From positions 22,524 to 86,523 of the forward strand of contig CAMDKL010000004.1 of the NCBI GenBank assembly GCA_945900945.1: 64,000 nt of DNA. Direction: 5' to 3'. The stretch is from Pirellula staleyi DSM 6068 (lineage in GTDB: Bacteria; Planctomycetota; Planctomycetia; Pirellulales; Pirellulaceae). A program made the translations under genes and the position numbers. The notes beneath the pieces were generated by a model, which made no database searches, was not told where the DNA came from, and worked only from the letters and a program-made list of their open reading frames with translations. Positions 25,058 through 33,272 of the stretch are shown piece after piece. Within the stretch, counting starts at the first letter, position 1; each line of letters begins with the position of its first letter.

Positions 25058-28000
25058 TCATTCCTTACCGAAACACATCAATCTCCCGTCGATTGTCGAA
25101 AGGAACAGTTTGCCATTTGCGCCAGCCATTCCGTCCCAAGCAGGAAGCGTTCCCAACTCGATACGCTGCTCAACCAATCCGCTGTCGCAATTCACCGCCA
25201 AGAGCAGACCACTGAACTTGCCCTCCAAGGCTTGGTCTTGTGCTGCGAGCAACTCCTGAACTTCAGTGTCTTTTTCAGACAATTTTTTAAAAGTCTCTTC
25301 CTCGTCGATGATATCCAGAGGTCCTGCAATGAAGAGCTTGTTTCCGGCGAGTACCATCGCGCGAACGTAGATCGGGACATCGTTGGCCCATTTGGGCGTG
25401 ACGAGACTATTCCCCACTTTCGCGCCAGCAGCTTGATTGTTAGCTCCTGCATTGGCTGCCGCTCCCTTCTTTGCGGCACCATTCTTGGCGACTGAATTCC
25501 TGGCCGTGAATTGCATCGCTTTGCCGATTTTCCCCTCGACAATTGCCCCACCCTCCATCGTACCGTTGTTTCGATAAGTGGAAAAATCACGTGCAGTACC
25601 GTCGTCGAATGTGACCACGAGTCTAGGATCATTCCCCAGCTCGGAACCATTCTTGAACCGCTCCGCAATGGCGGCATCGTCCGTGCCATTCAGGTAAAAC
25701 CGCACTTCGTCAATGATTCCAGCAAATGAGTTGGGAGTTTCGTACTCTCCAACAGCCGAAGCAGCATCCGCCCCAACTTCCATTCCTTGGGCTGGATCCT
25801 TGGTGAGCAGCCCAGTCGCTACCGCTTCTCCCACCCGCTGGCCATCGACGAACAGACGCATCTGCTTATCTTCCGTAAGCACACCCACGACATGATGCCA
25901 GCCGCCGACAATGCGTTTCGGACCTTTAACACTCGTCAATTTGCTGTCGGACCGGATTAGAAACGACGGTCGCCCCTCTTCCAAGATGAGCGCAAAGCCT
26001 TCGGCAGGCCCTCCGCGGGCAGCGATGACGCCGCTGGGCCTAGTTGCCGTCACCCACGCTTCAATTGTGATGGGTTTGCCAGTTGGATTCAGGCTAGGGG
26101 CTTTTTGGAACTGAGCATACGAGCCAGCGGCAGCGGCAGCAGCAGCATTGTTAAAGTTTGCTGGTATCTCCGGCGGGTTAGGATCGGCCTTGAACAACTG
26201 ATGCTCCATGGTAGTTGTCCAACGCAAATACTCTGGTTTACGTCCGTATCCGTAAACGTAACCGTTGCCGTTGACCATGATCCGGCCTGAAGGAGCAAAA
26301 CGGCCAGCTTGGTAATAACCCCCGTGCCCCCCTGCAAAGCTCTGTCCGAGCACCCAATAGGATCGGTGAAACCAAGAATCGTCGAGGAACCCCATCGGTG
26401 CGAACAAGTGAGCGCTTTCGCCCCGCTGCACCGACGCTTGAGCAACAAAATCACCCGAGTTTGGCCCGATCTCAAGCCTCCTTCCTTCCAAATCAAATTT
26501 CTGCGACTTCATGTACATGAACTTGCCGTCAGAAGTAAGGATGTCTGGCAAACCGACCGGCATTTGAAGAACCTTGAGCTTCTCTTGAATGTTGTTCCCT
26601 GTTTCCGGATTGGTTTCATCCATGATGTTTTCAGACAACTTTTTGCCGGTTGCAAGCTCCAGCCGAATCAAACGAAGACCTCCATCAAGAAAATTCGATC
26701 GTCCCGAAACGGAATTCACAATATCGTCTTGAATCAACACACTTCCGTGCACAGGCCAAAGCGATTCCAATTGTTCGTAAGCCATTGTCCTACGATCTAG
26801 CGGCGCGGCTCTATAACGCCAAGCCAATTGCCCGTCCGACGCTTGCAAACAGTAGACCCAGCCATCCGTGCCACCGAACACAACTTTGCCCCGGTGGACT
26901 GAGGGAGGTGAGTCGATTCTCGCGCCGGCAGTGAAGGACCAAAGTTCTTTGCCACTCGTTTCATCCAACGCAAACAATGTGTGGGCATCCATTTTGGCGA
27001 CATAGACCCTCCCGTTTGCGATCACTGGCGAAGTCAATCGTCCACCAAGATCGATACTCCACTTTCGTTCTACGGCAGGAGGAATCAATTCCGAAGCGGA
27101 TCCGCTACGCGACGCATCGTGCCGGAAGGTTGGCCAATCTCCACGCTTTGCGTTCGCGAGTTCGTCTAGCGGCTGTGAGAAAGCTGGCCCTTTTTGCAAT
27201 CGCCCCTCCTCCGGAACGTGAGCGGGAATTGGACGCGTCGGTGCGAGTGGCGCGAGTGCGTTGAACCCAAACAATTTCGCTTCCGGGTAACAAGCGCAGT
27301 TGTGAGGGGGTGCGTAGGTCAAGCCGTTGCAAGGCATGATTCCATACAGACAGCCACCTCGCACCCAATGGTTGATGTCCCAGTGTTTGCTGTCAGGGCT
27401 AACAAATTCAGTACCAGTGCGAGACGGAATCAAAAAATTGTCGGTGGCTTTGGCGATATAGCATCGATGATGAAACCAGTAGGTATCCACATCCGGTGGG
27501 AACTCTTTTTTGACCTCGCCCGTCTTGGGATCGCGTCCGGTGTAAACGCCAGTGTCTTTGCCTGATGTGGTGGGAGCACACCAAACGAGTCCATCCATAA
27601 CCAACAAGTCTTGCGGTGACTGATAGCCTGAATTCGGATGGACCGCATCCCACAGCTTTTGGCCATTCTCTTTAGAGACACTGATCATTTTGCCGTCGCC
27701 GCCCGCATAGAGTACGACTTCATCGTGCACGACCAGCCGAGGCCCAAAATTAAACGTGAACTGATTGCGACGACTCACCGGCTCGGTTTCCCACGCCACC
27801 TTGCCTGATCGATGGTCGACACTGATGAGTCTCTCACCATCGTGGAAGTAGACTCGCGAATTGTCGGCAGCCAACGTGAGAGGCGATATTTTGGTTTGCT
27901 TGGCCCAAAGCGTACGTCCCGTTTCCGCGTCAACAGCCATGAGTATTCGTGGATCCTCGTTCCAAAACATTTTATTAGCCAAGGCTTGGTCTCCGACCGT

Positions 28001-29008
28001 TCCGTTGAGAGGTGCATAGTCTGCAAGTTCCGCTTTGCCTTTCCTAACGACGAGAAACAAGATGCCTTGGGTATTGATAACCTCTTCGGTGCCATCGGTT
28101 CCCTCGTAGGTCTGAAGCGTCTTGCCGGTCGCTGCATCGATAGCAGTCAACGGAGCGTCGAATCCTAAAGTGGCATAGACGGTTTTGTCTGTTGACACCA
28201 AGCGTCTTGATAGTTGCGTCGGCCCGCTCTTGAGTGGCCAGAGATGACTTTGCCAGCTCTCGATGTCGCGTTTCCACAAGACTGTTCCGTTGAATGCGTC
28301 ACGCGCGATCAGTTTCCACTTCGACGGAAGCTGAATCGAAATTCGACTCCCTTCGTCCATGATATAGAACATGCGCCCTGCCGTCGAAACCAATGCACTC
28401 ATGCTAGCCATACGATCGTGGTGGCGAGCGTATCGGGGGCTTCCTACCCATTGCAGATGCCGAGGTGGAGCGACAACATCATCATGCGCCACTGAGTTCC
28501 CACTAGCATCGTGTAGATAGTGCGACCATTCGTCAATATTGGTCGGCCTAGGCTTCACCGTCTTTGTCCATTTTCCTCCCCCCTCCTTGCGATACGCGAC
28601 TCCGTTTGGCACGAGCACTCGGAGCACCTCGTCAGCAGGAATGTTGCTTTCGTTTTCGATGACGAGCAGATTGACCAAGTTATCGATATACGGGAGTTGC
28701 GTGCCATCTAGTACGTCGACAGCCACATCACCGTAGATCCCCATGGCTCGAATGCGCTCTCGGGCTTTTTGTACAACCACTGCATCGCGATCCAACCCTT
28801 GTACCTGGATCCCATCTCCTTGACGGAGGGCTGCAGTCAACTCCCCGGTCCCGACACCAAGATGAACAATAAAACCGCCCGTAATGCCGGTCTGCACCAA
28901 AATTTCGGTCGCATCCTGCTTCGTGTCTGCGAGGAGTCGTTGCGATGGCTCTATCAAAAAAACAAACCATAGAATGGGTACCATTGCAAAGAAAGGACGA
29001 CGCAACAT
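25058..29008 (-). CDS. exported methyltransferase-like / PQQ-propeller / LamG fusion protein
   Basis: A 1316-residue protein with a signal peptide (LRRPFFAMVPILWFVFLIE). Residues about 30-150 resemble a Rossmann methyltransferase: 'VHLGVGTGELTAALRQ' is a SAM-binding motif I pattern and 'VQGLDRDAVVVQKARERI' the following acidic loop. Then come PQQ-like propeller blades over about 160-900, including 'LIARDAFNGTVLWKRDI', 'LFALDETSGKELWSF' and 'YCLQASDGQLAWRY'. A concanavalin A/LamG-like jelly-roll follows near 930-1130 ('ITIEAWVTA', 'GGWHHVVGVLTEDKQM', 'FAGIIDEVRFYLNG'). The end (1190-1316) looks like a last propeller portion. The family occurs widely in planctomycetes, but a SAM-dependent fold on an exported protein is odd because SAM is cytosolic. 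Target unknown. Lacking an obvious catalytic set, it is probably a binding or structural protein. Confidence 0.85.
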   Translation of the reverse strand: MLRRPFFAMVPILWFVFLIEPSQRLLADTKQDATEILVQTGITGGFIVHLGVGTGELTAALRQGDGIQVQGLDRDAVVVQKARERIRAMGIYGDVAVDVLDGTQLPYIDNLVNLLVIENESNIPADEVLRVLVPNGVAYRKEGGGKWTKTVKPRPTNIDEWSHYLHDASGNSVAHDDVVAPPRHLQWVGSPRYARHHDRMASMSALVSTAGRMFYIMDEGSRISIQLPSKWKLIARDAFNGTVLWKRDIESWQSHLWPLKSGPTQLSRRLVSTDKTVYATLGFDAPLTAIDAATGKTLQTYEGTDGTEEVINTQGILFLVVRKGKAELADYAPLNGTVGDQALANKMFWNEDPRILMAVDAETGRTLWAKQTKISPLTLAADNSRVYFHDGERLISVDHRSGKVAWETEPVSRRNQFTFNFGPRLVVHDEVVLYAGGDGKMISVSKENGQKLWDAVHPNSGYQSPQDLLVMDGLVWCAPTTSGKDTGVYTGRDPKTGEVKKEFPPDVDTYWFHHRCYIAKATDNFLIPSRTGTEFVSPDSKHWDINHWVRGGCLYGIMPCNGLTYAPPHNCACYPEAKLFGFNALAPLAPTRPIPAHVPEEGRLQKGPAFSQPLDELANAKRGDWPTFRHDASRSGSASELIPPAVERKWSIDLGGRLTSPVIANGRVYVAKMDAHTLFALDETSGKELWSFTAGARIDSPPSVHRGKVVFGGTDGWVYCLQASDGQLAWRYRAAPLDRRTMAYEQLESLWPVHGSVLIQDDIVNSVSGRSNFLDGGLRLIRLELATGKKLSENIMDETNPETGNNIQEKLKVLQMPVGLPDILTSDGKFMYMKSQKFDLEGRRLEIGPNSGDFVAQASVQRGESAHLFAPMGFLDDSWFHRSYWVLGQSFAGGHGGYYQAGRFAPSGRIMVNGNGYVYGYGRKPEYLRWTTTMEHQLFKADPNPPEIPANFNNAAAAAAAGSYAQFQKAPSLNPTGKPITIEAWVTATRPSGVIAARGGPAEGFALILEEGRPSFLIRSDSKLTSVKGPKRIVGGWHHVVGVLTEDKQMRLFVDGQRVGEAVATGLLTKDPAQGMEVGADAASAVGEYETPNSFAGIIDEVRFYLNGTDDAAIAERFKNGSELGNDPRLVVTFDDGTARDFSTYRNNGTMEGGAIVEGKIGKAMQFTARNSVAKNGAAKKGAAANAGANNQAAGAKVGNSLVTPKWANDVPIYVRAMVLAGNKLFIAGPLDIIDEEETFKKLSEKDTEVQELLAAQDQALEGKFSGLLLAVNCDSGLVEQRIELGTLPAWDGMAGANGKLFLSTIDGRLMCFGKE

Positions 29009-29117
29009 GATTGGGCCTCAACATCGAAATGAGCAAGGAATGGTGGTGATCGCGGAGCATTGTCGCATTGTCGCACATTTCTTGACTAGCCGCTTGGGGA
29101 ATCGCAAATCGCGTTTG

Positions 29118-29852
29118 CTATTTACTAAGCCCGACGGCTTCGAATAAGTCTAATGTTGCCAGTGGACGTGTGCAGGCGAAGACTTCGCCAGCTGCACAGT
29201 TGGCAGCTGCACCGGCAGCGATCGCTAAACCACGGACTCGATCGAAAACATGCGCCTTGGCAGGTGGAAACTGTGTGGCATAGCACGCGATGCTAGCGAT
29301 TTTTTTCTCAAGGGTCTTACTGATGTCAACGGTAATTTGACTGTCAGAGCCAACCGTGGCTAAAGGTTCGAATTGCAACCGAAAGTACAACTGACGCTCG
29401 ATAGTATGGACTGGGAGCCCATCAAATACATCATCCCACTTCGTCAGACGTGCATAGAAAACAGCAGCATCGGTAATCTGCATCGCTTGATAGTGGTCAG
29501 GTGACGCCATGGGCGTCTTGTTGCCAAAACCGATTACCATCTTTGGACGATAGCGACGAAATTCCTTCGCAAGTGCAACGCGTTCTTCAAATCCATCCAT
29601 TAATCGTCGATTGGTGAAGTCCAAAATCTTGCGAACGTGTACACCCAACGTCCAGGCAGCAGCCATCGCTTCGGCTCGTCGCACGTCTGGTGATGGACTC
29701 AACGGAGTTGGTTCACCGTCCGTCAGGTCGATGATTCCAACGCGGTAGCCTTGTTCGACTAGCAGCGCAATCGTTCCACCACATGCTATCTCGACGTCGT
29801 CAGGATGGGCCCCCACGACGATCACATCCAAACGATCTCTATCTCCCGTCAT
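29118..29852 (-). CDS. PIG-L/LmbE family deacetylase (BshB1-like)
   Basis: A 244-residue zinc-dependent N-deacetylase of the PIG-L family. The metal-binding motif AHPDDVE lies at about residues 15-21 and a second histidine set in 'MASPDHYQAM' near 115. 'VGIIDLTDGEPTP' and 'LGVHVRKILDFTNRRLMDG' match the bacillithiol deacetylase BshB1, which removes acetyl from N-acetylglucosaminyl malate. The PDH third-ligand block usually reads HPDH and here SPDH, still with the ligand histidine. No other bacillithiol gene (bshA or bshC) is in the window, so the specific function is inferred by resemblance; another GlcNAc-conjugate deacetylase is possible. The ATG at 29852 gives a polar N-terminus. Confidence 0.82.
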   Translation of the reverse strand: MTGDRDRLDVIVVGAHPDDVEIACGGTIALLVEQGYRVGIIDLTDGEPTPLSPSPDVRRAEAMAAAWTLGVHVRKILDFTNRRLMDGFEERVALAKEFRRYRPKMVIGFGNKTPMASPDHYQAMQITDAAVFYARLTKWDDVFDGLPVHTIERQLYFRLQFEPLATVGSDSQITVDISKTLEKKIASIACYATQFPPAKAHVFDRVRGLAIAAGAAANCAAGEVFACTRPLATLDLFEAVGLSK

Positions 29853-29877
29853 TTCAATACTCCTGAACGTGATCTAA

Positions 29878-29916
29878 TGTAGGTTGTCAGCCTGAGGGCA
29901 GATTGGCCTACGTGGG
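29878..29916. repeat. family A repeat at the end of cobL
   Basis: A diverged family A copy reading GTAGGTTGTCAGCC-TGAG-GGCAGATTGGCCTAC with imperfect arms. It overlaps the last codons of cobL: the final Pro-Thr and the TAG stop of that gene are read from it. The copy therefore appears to have inserted at, or replaced, the gene's original end. Confidence 0.55.
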
Positions 29917-31155
29917 TTTGACTGCCTTGAGCAAGAAGCTTGGATTGCATGATTCAAGTCGCAATTTATCCATTTGGTAGTTTCCTCGCGAGATTTGAAC
30001 CATCCAAAGAATTGGTTCAATTCCAATCTTGGCGACGAACAACTGCTGCAAGGCGACGACGTAATCCATGCTCATCATGTTTGCTATCAGACATCCGCCT
30101 GGCTGCAAACGAGGCCAAGCGTTCGATACGAGTTCGGTCACGGCCCTGCCTGTACCACCCACGAAGATGGCCTCTGGGTCAGGCAGCGACTCCCAGGCCT
30201 TGGGAGCTTCACCCAAGACAGGAACGAGATTTGTTACCCCAAACTGCAGAGCATTTTCAACTAGCAAGTTATAGTCTTCGGCATCCATTTCGATCGCATA
30301 TGCTCTGCCATTGCGAGCGATCTGTGCAGCTTCGATAGCGACCGAACCGCTACCTGCACCGATGTCCCATACGATAGAGGTCGATCGCAAATTCATTTCG
30401 CCCAAGGCGATAGAACGCACCTCGCAAGGAGTTAAGAGGCCTCGCTTCGGTTTGCTCTGCCGAAAGAGTTCGTCCGGATTTCCAAACAAGCGTCGGTTAT
30501 CTGATTCTGACTGTTTATCAGGTACGCCACTTTGCCTGACCATGACCATGACATTCAATGGAGCGAAGCGTTGATTGATGATATCGGCCAAAGTGCTTCG
30601 AGTCACGCGTTCGTCGGGTGAACCCAAGTTCTCGCAAACATATACGGTAAAATAAGAGATGCCCTTGGAAAGCAACTCTTCGGCCAATCTTGACGGCGGT
30701 ACATCTTCCGACGTAAAGACACCCACTTTTTCGGCGGACCGAATTCGATCGATGACCCGATCAAGAGGTTGCGAAGCCAGATTGGTCAAATAAGCTTCAT
30801 CCCAACTTTCTTTGACACGCGCGAATGCCAATTGCATGCTACTGACGTGGGGCAAGACATCAAATCGGTCTTTCCCAAGTCGATCGCAAAGAAATCTGGC
30901 GGTTCCGTAAAACAACGGATCGCCACTTGCCAAGACAACCGTCGGGCTGTCGGAGTGATCCAGCGAATTTGCAAGTCGATCTAAATCCGCCCCAATTATT
31001 TCCCTACGACCCGCAAAATCAGGAAACTTGGCAAGAAGCCCGGGTGAGCCTACGAGAACGCTTGCCGCTTGGATGCAATCGCCCGCATGTTTCGTCAAAC
31101 CCTCTGCCCCGTCGTCGCCGACACCGATGATCATTATTTTAGTTGTATTTGCCAT
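29908..31155 (-). CDS. cobL: precorrin-6Y C5,15-methyltransferase (decarboxylating)
   Basis: A 415-residue fusion of the two halves of cobalamin synthesis enzyme CobL (CbiE + CbiT). The N-terminal tetrapyrrole methyltransferase half begins 'IMIIGVGDDGAEGLT' and has 'VVLASGDPLFYGTARFL' near residue 75, the canonical CbiE block. The C-terminal Rossmann half has 'IVWDIGAGSGSVAIEAAQIA' near 260 and 'IFVGGTGRAVTELV' near 330. It methylates precorrin-6B at C5 and C15 and removes the C12 acetate carboxyl. Length is normal. No other cob or cbi gene lies in the window, so the pathway is scattered or this gene is an isolated remnant. No cobalamin riboswitch was recognised upstream. The stop codon comes from a repeat copy. 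Confidence 0.92.
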   Translation of the reverse strand: MANTTKIMIIGVGDDGAEGLTKHAGDCIQAASVLVGSPGLLAKFPDFAGRREIIGADLDRLANSLDHSDSPTVVLASGDPLFYGTARFLCDRLGKDRFDVLPHVSSMQLAFARVKESWDEAYLTNLASQPLDRVIDRIRSAEKVGVFTSEDVPPSRLAEELLSKGISYFTVYVCENLGSPDERVTRSTLADIINQRFAPLNVMVMVRQSGVPDKQSESDNRRLFGNPDELFRQSKPKRGLLTPCEVRSIALGEMNLRSTSIVWDIGAGSGSVAIEAAQIARNGRAYAIEMDAEDYNLLVENALQFGVTNLVPVLGEAPKAWESLPDPEAIFVGGTGRAVTELVSNAWPRLQPGGCLIANMMSMDYVVALQQLFVAKIGIEPILWMVQISRGNYQMDKLRLESCNPSFLLKAVKPT

Positions 31156-31269
31156 TCGAAAGTTATACCCCTATCTCAGTCCCGATACAAACGCCAATTC
31201 TCGCATCATTCGATCAAAGAATTGGTATAAAACTGAGACGCAGGCGCTATGAAATGCGACTAAAAAAAC

Positions 31270-31413
31270 GCGGCTAGCGCCCAATGGCACTCACTTTCGA
31301 TTGTGTTCTTGTAGCGGCAGGGCGCGAGCCCTCCGGTTTGGCAGGATTTATTAGACACGCACCGGACGGTTTGCGCCGTTCCGCTAACAAAGTGAGTGCC
31401 ATTGGGCTAGCGT
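31270..31413. repeat. family B foldback element (MITE-like, about 144 bp)
   Basis: An 18-base perfect inverted pair (CCCAATGGCACTCACTTT at 31280-31297 and its complement at 31389-31406) is flanked outside by GCTAGCG-type ends. A second internal inverted pair (TAGCGGCAGGGCGC near 31311; GCGCCGTTCCGCTA near 31373) extends the foldback. Parts recur at 44300-44410, 48731-48794, 59869-59895 and 63236-63330. It lies between cobL and the MBL-hydrolase gene. No transposase is present, so mobilisation would need a protein supplied elsewhere. Confidence 0.65.
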
Positions 31414-31536
31414 CTGCGGCTCAACCCAAAAACGATGGCTATGTGCCCGTCCCAAATGCCGCGTGATGCGTTATGATACCAACCACCGAACTATTGTTTG
31501 ACCGCCCCAATTGGACCTATCGAGAGCTGATAACGC

Positions 31537-32307
31537 ATGAAACTGCACTGCTTAGGAACGGCTGGTTACCATCCCAGTGCAACCCGACAAACAAGCTGTT
31601 ATTTTATTCCTGAAGCTAGCCTCATGCTCGATGCTGGCAGCGGGCTATTTCGAGTGGAATCGCTGATCCATCACGACGAAATCTCGGTTCTCCTGAGCCA
31701 CGCACACCTGGATCATGTTTTCGGCTTGACTTTCTTTCTGGATTTTTTGGCCGTTACTCCGCTGCGAAAAATCCATGTCTACGGCGAGCGTGCCAAGATC
31801 GAGGCTATCCAAAAGCACCTGTTTAACGAGCTTATGTTTCCGGTTTTGGTACCCATTCAATGGCATGCGATCGAGGACTTGGGGCCAGAGTTTGTGTTGA
31901 ATAGCGCGCGCTGTCGATGGTTTCCTCTGGATCACCCTGGCGGCAGTGTGGGTTATCGCATCGACTGGCCTGATCTGTCGATTGCCTATATTACCGATAC
32001 TACCACGTCGCCGCAGTCGGCATACTGGCGCGAGATACAAGGTGTCGACTGGCTGATCCACGAATGCAATTTTTCTGATGAGGAGATCGATTTTGCCATC
32101 AAAACCGGACATAGTTGGACAAGTGCGGTTTTGGAAAGTGCGGCAAAAGCAGGTATTCCACGCCTGATACTAACGCATATCAACCCTTTGGCGTGCGAGC
32201 CAGACCCATTAGGGTTAGCTCAGGCGACTGCAAAAATGCCGCGACTAACACCAAGTCAAATTTTGGTCGCGAGCGATTCTTTGGTCATTGATCTGTCAAG
32301 CCTTTGA
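31537..32307 (+). CDS. MBL-fold metallohydrolase, RNase Z/phosphodiesterase-like
   Basis: A 256-residue metallo-beta-lactamase fold protein. The metal motif SHAHLDHVFGL lies at about residues 51-61 and supplies HxHxDH. Further ligands fit 'LDHPGGSVGYRI' near 132, 'AYITDTT' near 150 and 'LILTHINP' near 210. The order and length match the small RNase Z/AtsA-like phosphodiesterase branch rather than glyoxalase II. No signal peptide, so it is cytosolic. Its start ATG at 31537 gives the expected 'MKLHCLGTAGYHPS', in which 'LGTAGYHPS' is the usual N-terminal strand and loop. The substrate may be tRNA 3' ends, cyclic nucleotides or another phosphodiester; context does not decide. Confidence 0.85.
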   Translation: MKLHCLGTAGYHPSATRQTSCYFIPEASLMLDAGSGLFRVESLIHHDEISVLLSHAHLDHVFGLTFFLDFLAVTPLRKIHVYGERAKIEAIQKHLFNELMFPVLVPIQWHAIEDLGPEFVLNSARCRWFPLDHPGGSVGYRIDWPDLSIAYITDTTTSPQSAYWREIQGVDWLIHECNFSDEEIDFAIKTGHSWTSAVLESAAKAGIPRLILTHINPLACEPDPLGLAQATAKMPRLTPSQILVASDSLVIDLSSL

Positions 32308-32398
32308 AACATTTGGGCATCACCCTATACTTGACCCCGAACAGCGTGGCTGAGAATGGACTGATTAACCCCCTAGGTTCCGAGGAAACAACAACGTG

Positions 32399-33142
32399 AT
32401 GAATCCCTACAGTTCATTGAGCGATGACTTCTACATCAATATGCACCTGCATACGGAAATGGATCTTCCGAACCAGCGAGAAACCGTCCTGCATTTTTTC
32501 GAACTAATGCAACGCAGGTATCCGAAACTCCGTCACTTCTATCAACGCGAGCGTGGGGAGTTTATCCTAGAAGAGGACAAGGAACACGGGGCTTACCGAT
32601 GGATCGCCGCAGAACCGCGACGCATGTGCAGCGGAATCGTCAATCCGAATTCGCTAGAGGAAGCGATGGACCAGCATTGCGAAGTTCTCGATGTCGTGCC
32701 TCACACCATGGCCATCAGCAAACTGGATTGCGAGTCGATCGGATTGATGTATGGGTTTGATTACTCGTGCCGAGGAAATCACAATCAGATCCTGGCCGAC
32801 GCGATTGGCATGCCGACCGGTTTTGACGCGATGGCTCAACGTACAGGTTCGCAACTGATGAGCTACGAACCGGTGATTCAAATGTCACTCGACGATGTCT
32901 TTCGCACGCATGCTCGCATTCATTTCGAAACCCGATCGACGGTGTTTCAAGCGAAGTCGGGCGAATACTCCGAAGATTTGCTCAGCGCGTATATCACCGT
33001 GCGTCGCTTTGATTCGCTCGAACCCGACGAGGACTTTAAAACCGAGGTCCTTCGATTGGAACGATTGCTACGAGAACTGATGGACAACTACATTGTAGAG
33101 AGCATCCTCAAGCCGCTGCAAAACTGTATCGCAACGCGGTAA
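32399..33142 (+). CDS. conserved planctomycete hypothetical protein
   Basis: A 247-residue protein with no membrane segment or signal peptide. I start it at the ATG at 32399, three bases after an in-frame GTG, with a GAGG ribosome-binding sequence about 12 bases upstream. The body is mixed alpha/beta with aromatic and acidic residues: 'YPKLRHFYQRERGEFILEED' near 46, 'YSCRGNHNQI' near 124, and a helical C-terminus. I do not recognise a family or catalytic motif. It follows the MBL gene by about 90 bases on the same strand and could be co-transcribed. Coding potential is good: it has no competing frame and is followed by a clean intergenic repeat. Confidence 0.75.
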   Translation: MNPYSSLSDDFYINMHLHTEMDLPNQRETVLHFFELMQRRYPKLRHFYQRERGEFILEEDKEHGAYRWIAAEPRRMCSGIVNPNSLEEAMDQHCEVLDVVPHTMAISKLDCESIGLMYGFDYSCRGNHNQILADAIGMPTGFDAMAQRTGSQLMSYEPVIQMSLDDVFRTHARIHFETRSTVFQAKSGEYSEDLLSAYITVRRFDSLEPDEDFKTEVLRLERLLRELMDNYIVESILKPLQNCIATR

Positions 33143-33186
33143 ACGTAAGACACGCTTCTAGCCTGTCTTTTCGAAATCCGGCGTCC

Positions 33187-33270
33187 ACGTAGGTCCGGCT
33201 GTCCTCAGCCGGACATCGTGCCAAATGCCTGCTTTGCATTGTAAGCCTGAGGACAGGCTGACCTACGTGC
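33187..33270. repeat. family A composite palindromic repeat, 84 bp
   Basis: The ends are inverted: CACGTAGGTCCGGCTGTCC at 33187 and the complement of nearly the same at the right end (23-base arms with two mismatches). Each half also folds on itself (TCCGGCTG-TCCT-CAGCCGGA on the left). It sits between the hypothetical gene at 32399 and the stop of proS, with its right end two bases before the proS stop codon. A second full copy is at 34925-35014, upstream of proS. Confidence 0.78.
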
Positions 33271-33272
33271 GA

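Noticed and set aside
31156..31269. Cobalamin riboswitch upstream of cobL
   Set aside because: No B12-box-like conserved sequence was found in this stretch.
31284..31466. Small plus-strand frame of 60 codons before the MBL gene
   Set aside because: It lies within the foldback element and has no family resemblance.
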